Shown: piece by piece, positions 1 through 6,262 of the stretch
Layout: the number at the start of each line of letters is the position of its first letter
Numbering within the stretch: position 1 is the stretch's first letter
From: a virus
Reading direction: 5' to 3' (one strand)
IMG/VR virus record: IMGVR_UViG_3300013093_000281
Location: 1 to 23,697 of that record
DNA length: 23,697 bases
Notes under the pieces: generated by a model
Database searches by the model: none
Told to the model about the DNA's origin: nothing
What the model saw: the letters and a program-made list of their open reading frames with translations, nothing else
Made by a program: the position numbers and the translations under genes

Positions 1-1088
1 GATCCAAAGATGGTTCTCATCAGCTTCTCTGTGACTTCATGTGTGGAACCAAAGTCTTTTGTTTCCGTGATGAGTTTCTCCTTGGTCTGAGAAGAGAAGG
101 AACTGTTGACGATATCCGCATTAACGAACAGAAAGATGTGATTTCTGAATTCTGAGGGTTTCACATCGAACTTGTACTTTCTTCTGATCTTCTCCCTCAT
201 CCATGCAGCTATCTGGTTCATGATGTACTCCACGTGAGTTCCGCCATCCTTAGTCTCCACTGAGTTGACAAAGGAAACTTGCTGAAAGTTATCGTCGGAA
301 ACACCAACACCAATTTTCCAACGAGAAGATTCTTCATAGAAGACTTCGTTGACGTACATGGTGCAGTAGTCCTTGAATGATTTGAACTGAAAAGTTTCCT
401 CGTTGAAAGAAACTGTCATCTTAGGATTGCAAGCTGCTGCATCGATGACTCTCTTCTTGAGAAGAGCTAGATGAACATCGTCTATCCTTTCCATTCCGAA
501 ACGGGAAAGATCCGGAGAGTAAGTTATCTCAGTGTAGTTTCTCTTATGATCCTTGATGACTGGAGTAGTCTTCTCATGCATGTTCCTGGAGAAGACTTGA
601 GTGTACTCTTTCTTTCCATCGCATGTCCTAACTTTGAAAGACAGGGAGAAGATGTTGGTCAGAGTTGCTCCTACACCGTTAGTTCCAGCGACCAGACGAT
701 CCTCAGAATCATCAAAGTTGGAGCCAGTTTTGAGATTGGAGAAGATCATCTCAGGAATCCATTCCTGGTACTCTGCGTGAAGTTGCACCGGAATGCCACC
801 GTTGTCCCAAATCCTGATAGTTCCAGTGGACTGATCCACCGTAACTTCCAGCTTGTTGAGTTTGGGATTGCGTTTATGTTCATCGATGGAGTTGGAAACT
901 ATTTCATCGAAAATCTTCAGAAAAGCAGGATTGAAAGTAGTATGTGTCTTTTGGAATTTGTTCTCAGAGTTGAGAACGAAGAGATCAGCTTCATGGGGTT
1001 TGATGGAACCAACGTACATTCCTGGGCGCAGGAGAACGTGTTCGATGTCCGTGAGCTTTCTGTATTTCTTTTCTACAGTTTTTTCCAT
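1..1088 (-). CDS. 39: Type II DNA topoisomerase large subunit, N-terminal part (T4 gp39 / GyrB-like), cut by window edge
   Basis: This is the ATPase-bearing subunit of a type II topoisomerase, which would relieve supercoiling during phage DNA replication. The frame is open from ATG 1088 to the window edge (362 codons visible). The GHKL ATPase motifs are clear: N-box DEIVSNSIDEH (residues 61-71, with E62 and N66), DNGGIPV (95-101) and GTNGVGA (135-141), followed by the start of the transducer domain. The N-terminal phrase LRPGMYVGS is typical of GyrB, ParE and gp39. The start is supported by a host-type promoter box at 1106-1113, leaving a leader of about 14 nt with no Shine-Dalgarno sequence. 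The rest of the gene and any gp60/gp52 partner lie outside the window. Family is certain; the exact subunit split cannot be seen. Confidence 0.93.
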   Translation of the reverse strand, partial: MEKTVEKKYRKLTDIEHVLLRPGMYVGSIKPHEADLFVLNSENKFQKTHTTFNPAFLKIFDEIVSNSIDEHKRNPKLNKLEVTVDQSTGTIRIWDNGGIPVQLHAEYQEWIPEMIFSNLKTGSNFDDSEDRLVAGTNGVGATLTNIFSLSFKVRTCDGKKEYTQVFSRNMHEKTTPVIKDHKRNYTEITYSPDLSRFGMERIDDVHLALLKKRVIDAAACNPKMTVSFNEETFQFKSFKDYCTMYVNEVFYEESSRWKIGVGVSDDNFQQVSFVNSVETKDGGTHVEYIMNQIAAWMREKIRRKYKFDVKPSEFRNHIFLFVNADIVNSSFSSQTKEKLITETKDFGSTHEVTEKLMRTIFG

Positions 1089-1105
1089 TGAATTGATTTG
1101 ATGTA

Positions 1106-1133
1106 CAAATATAACAAATTTTTCTCAATCCAA
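1106..1133 (-). promoter_or_regulatory. Bacteroidota-type promoter for the topoisomerase gene
   Basis: Minus strand: TTG at 1131-1133, a 17-nt spacer, then TATATTTG at 1113-1106. This fits the Bacteroidota vegetative promoter (TTG or TTTG, about 17-23 nt, TAnnTTTG). It shares the spacer text ATTGAG and the run AATTTTGTT with the boxes at 5478, 6195 and 8645. Confidence 0.7.
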
Positions 1134-1202
1134 GAAATTAGCACAAAAATAGTTAAGCAAGAAAGAGGAAAAATTTCCCGGAAAGAAGTTTGAGTATTGA
1201 GA

Positions 1203-1298
1203 TTATACGCAGGGTTGACTTGGAAAAGTTTCTAAGAAGGACTGTACTGAATCTTCTTCTAGCATCCAACGCGCATCATTGATAGGTTTCCACACCAT
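1203..1298 (-). CDS. Possible 31-aa ORF
   Basis: An ATG-started frame (MVWKPINDARWMLEEDS, then a short tail ending FPSQPCV) fills part of the 258-nt gap between the DIP1984-family gene and the topoisomerase promoter. No family is recognised and no promoter or ribosome-binding signal is visible. It reads in the same direction as its neighbours and would be the last gene of the ligA-to-DIP1984 run. The rest of the gap, 1134-1202 and 1299-1346, shows no gene; a GGAAA/TTTCC palindrome near 1170-1182 lacks terminator form. It may be chance. Confidence 0.3.
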   Translation of the reverse strand: MVWKPINDARWMLEEDSVQSFLETFPSQPCV

Positions 1299-1346
1299 AG
1301 CTGGTTTAGTACTCTTTCTCTCTCTTTCTAAGCTTAACTAAGTATC

Positions 1347-1775
1347 TTAGATGCTAGTCTTAGAGTTGTGAAAATCCAACTCTTCCTGAAGAGTTTCGAT
1401 TTCCTTTTCCAGGCCCTTGATGAGAAGGTCCTTCTCCAGGATGGAGATGACTGCTGTTTTGTTGACAGGAGCGTCAGATCTCCAGTGTGTAGACTTACCC
1501 GAAGAGCAGTCAAGGCCTTTGAGCTTAGCAGTCAGAGATTTCAACTCAGCCAACCTGAATATCTTCTCATAGACTCTAGCGTTAGCTTTATGAATGCTAG
1601 TCTTTAAAGCTACTAGCTCATCAAGTTTAGCAATGACGTTGTTGTAAGATTCTTTAGGATCGTAGGGACGTTCCTGACCCTCCACCACGGAGTTGTAGGT
1701 GAGAACTTTGGAGAACTCTTCGTTGAGTTCGTTGACTAATTTGTTCTTAGCTTTAAGCGCCTGTTTTACTTTCAT
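1347..1775 (-). CDS. DIP1984-family (septicolysin-like) protein
   Basis: A 142-residue, mostly helical protein resembling the DIP1984 family of bacterial and phage proteins, whose function is unknown despite the 'septicolysin' name sometimes attached. The family pattern visible is an N-terminal MK-x2-QALKAKNKLVNELN helix, then VVEGQERPYDPKE (family form: VQEGEEPAEDP), a long helix ending in KANARV (family form: I-N-x-T-N), and a C-terminal coiled-coil-like segment. No signal peptide or membrane segment is present. The ATG overlaps the TGA of an upstream frame (1772-1774), so translation may be coupled. It follows bS21 in the same run of genes. Call rests on motif memory. Confidence 0.6.
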   Translation of the reverse strand: MKVKQALKAKNKLVNELNEEFSKVLTYNSVVEGQERPYDPKESYNNVIAKLDELVALKTSIHKANARVYEKIFRLAELKSLTAKLKGLDCSSGKSTHWRSDAPVNKTAVISILEKDLLIKGLEKEIETLQEELDFHNSKTSI

Positions 1776-1944
1776 TTAGTATTCTCTTTAGGATGAAATA
1801 AATCTTGATCGTTAACGTAAATTTTGATTCGTCCGGAAGTCAACGCATCCAGAAATCGGGATGCTTCTCTGGTGGAACAATCTGTGATATCGATTTTATC
1901 GTCCTTTTAGAATCGTCTGTGACGATCTGTGTTTCCTGAATCAT
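1772..1944 (-). pseudogene. Small gene, apparently frameshifted
   Basis: Two overlapping frames fill the space between bS21 and the DIP1984-family gene. The first starts at ATG 1944 (MIQETQIVTDDSK...) and stops at 1840. The second is open from 1906 to a TGA at 1772 that overlaps the next ATG. It reads like protein (DDKIDITDCSTREASRFLDA, then a tail ending HPKENTK), yet it has no ATG, GTG or TTG after its upstream stop at 1907-1909. Joining them by a one-base shift near the AAAA at 1904-1907 would give one protein of about 57 residues. Options are a broken gene, a sequencing error, or a non-standard start. No family recognised. Confidence 0.4.
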
Positions 1945-1974
1945 GATTATTCTAGAAGAGCGAGGAAAAAGTTC

Positions 1975-2166
1975 TCATTCTTCTTTACGAAGAAAAGCTT
2001 CTTTGTACTTAGCTCTCTTGACGACGTCTCTTCTCTTGACGGAGGGTTTGGTAAATTCTCTTCTCTCTCTAAGTTCCTTAACGACTCCGTGTTTTGTGAA
2101 CTTTCTCTTGAGCTCCTTCAGCGCTCTTTCCAAGTTCATGCCATCTTTGATCTCAATCTTTATCAT
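1975..2166 (-). CDS. rpsU: Ribosomal protein bS21, Bacteroidota type
   Basis: Small-subunit ribosomal protein bS21 (63 residues, a normal length). Diagnostic text: ERALKELKRKFTKHGVVKEL (family form: ALKRFKRK-x-EKTGVL-x-EL), RRREFTKPSVKRR-like core and a basic RAKYKEAF tail. The KPSVKRR stretch matches the Bacteroidota form I remember better than the proteobacterial KPTTERK form. In Bacteroidota ribosomes bS21 helps hide the anti-Shine-Dalgarno end of 16S rRNA, and host rpsU is reported to carry a strong Shine-Dalgarno sequence for feedback. Here the 17 nt before ATG contain none, so the phage copy would escape that feedback (inference). It lies 17 nt behind the Nudix gene, probably on the same transcript. 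Confidence 0.88.
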   Translation of the reverse strand: MIKIEIKDGMNLERALKELKRKFTKHGVVKELRERREFTKPSVKRRDVVKRAKYKEAFLRKEE

Positions 2167-2183
2167 ATCTTGGGTTTGAAATT

Positions 2184-2615
2184 TTAGCAGTGCTTAGAGA
2201 TTAGTTCTTTGAGAGGTTCATAGTATCGAGGAAGAACTCTCTCCTTGAACTCATCGGGTAGCATGAAGCGAGCGTCGTCCACTTCTTCAAGCTGCAGCTG
2301 TCCCAGAGGAACTTTCTCACTGGATAGTCCAATCTCAGAGAGGCTCTTTATGATCAACGGAAAGAGTATGACTTTCTTGTAGACCTTTCCCTTGGGATTG
2401 ATATAGAGAACTTCGAAAGGATCCAGGAGATCCGAGGATCGTACTTTGATACCCACTTCCTCCTCAGTTTCTCTGATAGCAGCATCTATGGGTAGCTCTC
2501 CAGCTTCCACACCTCCTTTGGGTGGAGTGTAAGTTCTGAACCAGGAAGCGTTGGAAGCATGAGCTACCAGAACTTTTCCTTTCCAGACTATAGCGATGCC
2601 TGCTGATACTTTCAT
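2184..2615 (-). CDS. Nudix hydrolase
   Basis: A 143-residue Nudix-fold pyrophosphohydrolase. The Nudix box is complete: G34-x5-E40-x7-R48-E49-x2-E52-E53-x-G55-I56, read as GVEAGELPIDAAIRETEEEV. Upstream, TYTPPKGG is the usual lead-in. Substrates in this superfamily include damaged dNTPs, ADP-ribose, diadenosine polyphosphates and RNA caps; nothing here fixes the choice, though the company of ribonucleotide reductase, dUTPase and ligase makes a nucleotide or NAD-related role plausible. Its A-rich leader contains GATAAATAAAAGAAAAA (2617-2635), a possible late promoter. bS21 follows closely. Confidence 0.88.
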   Translation of the reverse strand: MKVSAGIAIVWKGKVLVAHASNASWFRTYTPPKGGVEAGELPIDAAIRETEEEVGIKVRSSDLLDPFEVLYINPKGKVYKKVILFPLIIKSLSEIGLSSEKVPLGQLQLEEVDDARFMLPDEFKERVLPRYYEPLKELISKHC

Positions 2616-2616
2616 A

Positions 2617-2635
2617 GATTTTTCTTTTATTTATC
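2617..2635 (-). promoter_or_regulatory. Possible late promoter before the Nudix gene
   Basis: Minus-strand GATAAATAAAAGAAAAATC, two nt before ATG 2615. It resembles the loop of the 12248-12291 hairpin (AATATATAAAAGAAAAA) and the T4 late box TATAAATA, but lacks the TATATAG core of the best sites. It could equally be an A-rich translation leader. Confidence 0.3.
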
Positions 2636-2652
2636 GACTTCCGGAAAGACCA

Positions 2653-2862
2653 TTAGCTCAATTTTGCGACCAGATCCTCGTAAGTGAGGATCTCCACGCC
2701 GGCTTTCCTGGCTGCTTCCATTTTGGAAGAGTTGGAGTTCAGAGAATCCGTGAGCAAGTATTTAGCTTCCTTGAGAGGTTTGTGAACGTATCCATGAGAA
2801 GCCAGGAACTTGATGAGATCGCTCTTAACTTTGAAACCTGCATCCTTTGGTGACCCGGTCAT
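2653..2862 (-). pseudogene. Displaced original C-terminal tail of DNA ligase (BRCT fragment)
   Basis: A 69-residue frame that matches the last 72 residues of the ligase gene at 3576: about 46 identities, including VKSD, KYLLTDSL, SNSSKMEAARK and TYED. It is the C-terminal BRCT domain. Its ATG corresponds to the internal Met of the ligase phrase FEMTG, and it overlaps the endonuclease stop (ATGA, 2859-2862). Its base usage (for example TCCTCACTTACGAGGATCTG) is like the ligase body, whereas the tail now attached to the ligase is AT-rich. I infer this is the ancestral ligA 3' end, displaced by endonuclease insertion. It could still be made as a free BRCT peptide by coupling to the endonuclease stop. 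Confidence 0.85.
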
Positions 2863-3527
2863 ATAAACCTAAAAATTTTTCCTTTATAATCTTTTCTTTT
2901 TCCTCTGCATACATCTGCTATAGCTCTTCTTGCTACATTTGGGTTTTCAAATTGTTTGGCAGCTTCACTTGCACTATTATAGATATTTCCATCTTGGTCT
3001 CTTATCTTTAAAGCATTAGTAGGAGAAATCCCGCTTCTAGTAGAAAATCTACTCATATCTCCAGTATGTTTTTTCCCATAAAAAGAATTAGATTCTCCAA
3101 AATGTGAATAGTTACTCTTAGGTTTTTTTTCTTTTTCAGGAAAGACTTTTTTTATTCCCTCTTTGATTTTTTCTTTGTGCATTTCGGATAATTTTTTCCC
3201 TTTTCTGGCTTCAGATATTTTCTTACCTCTTTTTTCTTTCTGTTCTTCACTAAGAAAATCTCCACCTTGACCACCAGAAGCTATGTTATATCCTATTTTT
3301 TTATCCCTGGAATTTAACTTTTTTATCCAAAAAATTTCCCTTTCGTTTAATTTTTCTTTATCTTCTATAAAATTTTCTAAAATTTCTTTTTGAAAATTTT
3401 CGATTCCATATTTTTTAATGGCAGCTATCAGTACTAAACCGCTGCCAAAATATCTAGGGTTATACTTTAATTCTTGCCCAACGTAAATTTTACCGTTTAC
3501 GTTATTAGTAATCTTATAGATAAGCAT
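2859..3527 (-). CDS. GIY-YIG homing endonuclease with NUMOD3 and NUMOD1 DNA-binding modules
   Basis: A free-standing homing endonuclease of 222 residues. The N-terminal nuclease starts IYKITNNVNGKIYVG (residues 3-17), the GIY...YIG signature with IYK replacing GIY. FGSG (27-30) and KLNEREIFWI (59-68, candidate metal-binding Glu) complete the domain. Residues 101-124 (KKISEARKGKKLSEMHKEKI) are a NUMOD3 motif. Residues 174-222 (DQDGNIYNSASEAAKQF, then VCRGKRKDYKGKIFRF) are a NUMOD1/IENR1 helix-turn-helix. This is the modular plan of I-TevI and Seg enzymes. It would cut ligA alleles lacking the insertion. Much more AT-rich than ligA, consistent with transfer. Start follows a hairpin carrying TATAAATA. 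Confidence 0.92.
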   Translation of the reverse strand: MLIYKITNNVNGKIYVGQELKYNPRYFGSGLVLIAAIKKYGIENFQKEILENFIEDKEKLNEREIFWIKKLNSRDKKIGYNIASGGQGGDFLSEEQKEKRGKKISEARKGKKLSEMHKEKIKEGIKKVFPEKEKKPKSNYSHFGESNSFYGKKHTGDMSRFSTRSGISPTNALKIRDQDGNIYNSASEAAKQFENPNVARRAIADVCRGKRKDYKGKIFRFI

Positions 3528-3543
3528 GTTTGATTTATTGTTT

Positions 3544-3564
3544 ATCTATTTATATAGAATAGAT
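3544..3564 (-). promoter_or_regulatory. Hairpin with late-promoter-like loop before the GIY-YIG gene
   Basis: Plus-strand ATCTATT (3544-3550) and AATAGAT (3558-3564) form a perfect 7-bp stem around TATATAG. Read on the minus strand the loop and right arm spell TATATAAATAG, containing the T4 late consensus TATAAATA. It lies 17 nt before ATG 3527. Confidence 0.5.
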
Positions 3565-3575
3565 GACAAGATGTC

Positions 3576-5459
3576 CTAAATTTCTCCAATATTTTTCAAA
3601 AAGTCTTCATAAGTAATGATCTCTACTTTGTTTTTTCTAGCTGCTTCCATTTTCGAAGAATTTGAAGTTAAAGAATCTGTCAATAAATATTTAGACTCTT
3701 TAAGAGTCTTATGAACAAATCCATGTTTGGCTGCAACTTTTATGAAATCTGATTTTACTTTAATGAGATCAGTTTGAAATGGTTTTCCGGTCATTTCGAA
3801 TCCAATTCCGTTGAGAACATCCACTTCCTTCTCTATCTGGATACCTCTATCTTCTAGGAGCTTGGTGAACTTTTCAACTTTGAGTCTTTTCTTAGTGCCT
3901 GGTTCGAAACCAGCCACTGCTTTCTTCTCCAGACCTGAGAAGGAGTAGTCCATTCCTGAGATCATCCTGGCCAATTGCTTGGAAGCAGTATTTCCAATCT
4001 TGTCAAATCCAAGAGATAGGATCACTTTGAAATGAGGAATGATCTTCACTTTTTCCACTTCCGCTACCAGAGAATCCAGAGTTTTACCTTCCTTGAAGTA
4101 TCCAGTGGAGATCAGATTCTGTTTGTTGAATTTTTCCGGATCGAAGATGTCCATGACTGATCGGTAACCGGCATCGTAGAGATTCTTGCAAGTTACTGAA
4201 CCGAACTTATCGAATTTGAGAACTCGGATAGCAGTTAGGAACTTTTTGAACATTTTTCCTTCGCATTCGTCATTCGGACAAAGAAGGTGTATGCCTTCGA
4301 TTTCCACCGGTCCACCGCATGAAGGGCAAGTCTTAGGAGCATTGAAGAGTGAGAGGTCTCCCTGTTTGATCACTTTCATGATCTGAGGAATGATGTCTCC
4401 GGATTTGGCTATGACCACTTCAGCGCCTGGGTAGATTTTTTCCTTGAGAATGTATCCGTAATTGAAAGCTGCTACATTTCTCACTGTTGTGCCATCCAGA
4501 TCGATAGGTTCCAAAGTGGCAATGGGAGTGATGTTACCTGAAGTACCGATGTTCCATTTGAATCCTGAGATCCGAGTGATAGCTTCCTTGGGTGGAAATT
4601 TCACGGCTATGGCCCAGTTGGGGTGATGTCCTTTTTCACCAAGAGTTTTTCTCAAAGATTCAGGAGATTTGACTACAAAACCATCCAATTGGAAAGGTGA
4701 GGTCTTTTCTCTGTAGTCTTTCATCCGATTGTAAGTATCCACAAACTCGGATGCTTTGAATGTCTGGAAATACGCATGCTTTGTGTTGAAGCCTTGTGCT
4801 TTCAACCAACCTTGAGTATCGTTGGGATAATCGTAATCTCCATCGTGAATCCTGACCTCCACTGCCATGAACTCTATCTCATCCAGGAGATCCTGGTTGC
4901 TCTCATCCTTGTTGAGGAATCCAGCCACAAAGTTTCTGGGATTCTTGAAATGTGAGTATTTGGCATAGAAGATTTCAGTTGGAATGACCACTTCTCCACG
5001 AATTTCTACATCATTGGTGATACCGTTGAGAAGAAGTGGAACTTTACGAAGAAGCTTGGAAGTTACGTCCCGGCCTTTAGCTTTATCACCACGAGTGATT
5101 CCCTGAGATAGTTTTCCGTTCTTATAGACTAAGTTAACTGCATTACCATCATACTTGGGTGTGGCTTCGAATTGAGTATCCTGAGGAAACCCTGAGAACC
5201 AAGAATTCATCTGTTCCAGTGGAAGAGTTCCATCCAGAAGAGCTTGAGCTTTTGCCAGAGATAGCATCGGAGAAAGATGCTGGTGTTTCAGGTTACGATC
5301 TCCATAACCCACCATTTCCGTAACTTCGGAATCGTTTTCCTTGAGCTCCTGTTCCAGACGATCGAATTCATCATCCGACATAATTTCCTCGCCTTTGTAG
5401 TAAGCTTCTTTGGCCTGTAGATAAAGTTCCTCGAGTTCCTGTAACCGTTGTTTGTCCAT
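3576..5459 (-). CDS. ligA: NAD+-dependent DNA ligase
   Basis: Seals nicks using NAD+. 627 residues against about 670 for bacterial LigA, with nearly all parts present. Domain Ia: AYYKGEEIMSDDEFDRL (19-35). Adenylation: PKYDG with nucleophile K102, RGE (154-156), NPRNFVAG (173-180), DGFVVK (259-264), VKFPP (286-290). OB fold: GTSGNITPIATLEP. Zinc finger: C378, C381, C394, C399. Helix-hairpin-helix region and C-terminal BRCT (about 553-627). From M556 onward the DNA turns AT-rich: this tail came with the downstream endonuclease, and the older tail survives at 2653-2862. A host-type promoter lies at 5478-5505. T4 itself uses an ATP ligase, so an NAD+ enzyme marks a different phage lineage. Confidence 0.97.
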   Translation of the reverse strand: MDKQRLQELEELYLQAKEAYYKGEEIMSDDEFDRLEQELKENDSEVTEMVGYGDRNLKHQHLSPMLSLAKAQALLDGTLPLEQMNSWFSGFPQDTQFEATPKYDGNAVNLVYKNGKLSQGITRGDKAKGRDVTSKLLRKVPLLLNGITNDVEIRGEVVIPTEIFYAKYSHFKNPRNFVAGFLNKDESNQDLLDEIEFMAVEVRIHDGDYDYPNDTQGWLKAQGFNTKHAYFQTFKASEFVDTYNRMKDYREKTSPFQLDGFVVKSPESLRKTLGEKGHHPNWAIAVKFPPKEAITRISGFKWNIGTSGNITPIATLEPIDLDGTTVRNVAAFNYGYILKEKIYPGAEVVIAKSGDIIPQIMKVIKQGDLSLFNAPKTCPSCGGPVEIEGIHLLCPNDECEGKMFKKFLTAIRVLKFDKFGSVTCKNLYDAGYRSVMDIFDPEKFNKQNLISTGYFKEGKTLDSLVAEVEKVKIIPHFKVILSLGFDKIGNTASKQLARMISGMDYSFSGLEKKAVAGFEPGTKKRLKVEKFTKLLEDRGIQIEKEVDVLNGIGFEMTGKPFQTDLIKVKSDFIKVAAKHGFVHKTLKESKYLLTDSLTSNSSKMEAARKNKVEIITYEDFLKNIGEI

Positions 5460-5477
5460 TTGTTATTGATTATAGAG

Positions 5478-5505
5478 TAAAAATAAACAAAATTCTTCAA
5501 AGCAA
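5478..5505 (-). promoter_or_regulatory. Bacteroidota-type promoter for ligA
   Basis: Minus strand: TTG 5503-5505, 17-nt spacer, TATTTTTA 5485-5478 (one mismatch to TAnnTTTG). The spacer CTTTGAAGAATTTTGTT is nearly the same as that of the 6195 promoter. It sits immediately after the hairpin that ends the previous gene. Confidence 0.6.
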
Positions 5506-5508
5506 GAA

Positions 5509-5536
5509 ATTCCAGCATAACTATTTACGCTGGAAT
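5509..5536 (-). terminator. Hairpin terminator after the possible primase-like gene
   Basis: ATTCCAGC (5509-5516) pairs with GCTGGAAT (5529-5536), an 8-bp stem with a 12-nt loop, followed on the minus strand by a short T-rich stretch (TTTCTT). It begins 7 nt after the stop at 5544; the tail is weak. Confidence 0.6.
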
Positions 5537-5543
5537 CTGCAAT

Positions 5544-6173
5544 TTAGGAGCAGTAGAGAAGAGTGGGTGAATTCTTGTGAATGTCCATCTTGAGAAGCGG
5601 ATCCTTAGTGGATTTAGCTTTGAGGCAGATGATGTCTCTGAACTTCTGCATGTTGAAAGGGTTGCTGATCAGATGAACTCCACTCCTAGTGGGAATCTCT
5701 GCCAGAATCTTATAATCGTTTCCCTTGATCTCTGTGTGAAGAGACTGAACCAACTCCCTGATGGTATCCTTGTGTTCCAGGATCTCTGCGTCAATATCGA
5801 TGATCCATCTCTTAGCTTTCTCGGAGTGATGATTTCCGCAAGCTGTAGCATAAGCATTTTTCACAGCTCGGAAATCTCCCTGGATGATGAGTTCGGTGAT
5901 CTGCTTCATGGTGTGAAGGGCAATCTTTTCCAAGTCCAGACGGTTCAAGTTGATGTATGCTCGAGCATTGTGTTTGGTGCAGTCTTCCAAGATTTTTTCT
6001 CTAGTCTTCTCCAAGTCTTCCGGAGAGTAGAGATAGTAGTTGTTGATGACACGAACTCCAGTTTTCATGTCAGGGTTTTCCTTTCTCCTCTTCAGGATCT
6101 GAATGAAGTAGAAAGTGTCCTTCTCGGAGAAATCCAAGAGTTCTGAGATCTGTTTAAAGTTGTCAACTGTCAT
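5544..6173 (-). CDS. Unknown protein, possibly archaeo-eukaryotic primase-like
   Basis: A 209-residue protein. I use ATG 6173 rather than the longer frame to 6221, because a strong promoter box (6195-6202) and a terminator T-tract lie inside the extension. Features: an N-terminal helical part (DNFKQISELLDFSEKDTFYF), RAYINLNRLDLEKIA, then WIIDID and, about 45 residues later, TRSGVHLISNPFN. The pair 'hhhDhD' and 'SGxH' is what the first two catalytic motifs of archaeo-eukaryotic primases and PrimPols look like, but I cannot point confidently to the third acidic motif, and the protein is short. Own promoter and own hairpin terminator, next to ligase, so a DNA-metabolism role is plausible. Otherwise a conserved hypothetical protein. 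Confidence 0.75.
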   Translation of the reverse strand: MTVDNFKQISELLDFSEKDTFYFIQILKRRKENPDMKTGVRVINNYYLYSPEDLEKTREKILEDCTKHNARAYINLNRLDLEKIALHTMKQITELIIQGDFRAVKNAYATACGNHHSEKAKRWIIDIDAEILEHKDTIRELVQSLHTEIKGNDYKILAEIPTRSGVHLISNPFNMQKFRDIICLKAKSTKDPLLKMDIHKNSPTLLYCS

Positions 6174-6194
6174 CTTTTCCAAAAATTTGATATG

Positions 6195-6221
6195 CAAATA
6201 TAAACAAAATTCCTCAAACAA
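6195..6221 (-). promoter_or_regulatory. Bacteroidota-type promoter for the 5544-6173 gene
   Basis: Minus strand: TTG 6219-6221, 16-nt spacer, perfect TATATTTG at 6202-6195. The predicted start of transcription is near 6191, giving a leader of about 18 nt to ATG 6173. It is fused to the end of the terminator T-tract of the upstream operon. Confidence 0.7.
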
Positions 6222-6254
6222 AAAAATAGGGAGAAACTTTTTGCTGTTTCTCCC
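6219..6254 (-). terminator. Rho-independent terminator ending the lysozyme-to-acidic-protein block
   Basis: Minus strand: GGGAGAAAC (6254-6246), loop AGCAAAAA, GTTTCTCCC (6237-6229), then TATTTTTTTG. A 9-bp perfect stem with a clear T-tract, nine nt after the stop at 6263. Confidence 0.9.
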
Positions 6255-6262
6255 TTGTCTTT

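Larger units (their letters stand above)
2855..3794 (-). mobile_element. Homing endonuclease module with replacement ligA tail, between CCGGTCAT repeats
   Basis: The module consists of the replacement ligA tail (3576-3794), a hairpin leader (3528-3575) and the GIY-YIG gene (2859-3527). On the plus strand, CCGGTCAT lies at 2855-2862 and at 3787-3794, at the start of the displaced and the active tail respectively. The 932-bp distance is the inferred insertion length. The AT-rich composition stops at these borders. The repeat marks homologous sequence at the insertion point and need not be a transposase duplication. Confidence 0.75.

Noticed and set aside
471-1091. Plus-strand open frames of 206 and 82 codons opposite the topoisomerase
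   Set aside because: They are antisense to a clear gp39/GyrB ATPase domain and show no family pattern of their own.
1160-1190. Possible terminator near the GGAAAAATTTCC palindrome
   Set aside because: The palindrome has no GC-rich stem or suitable loop and lacks a T-tract in either direction.
6174-6221. Longer start for the 5544-6173 gene
   Set aside because: The extension runs through a perfect host-type promoter box and the T-tract of the preceding terminator, and its residues (MFEEFCLYLHIKFLEK) look like translated promoter DNA.
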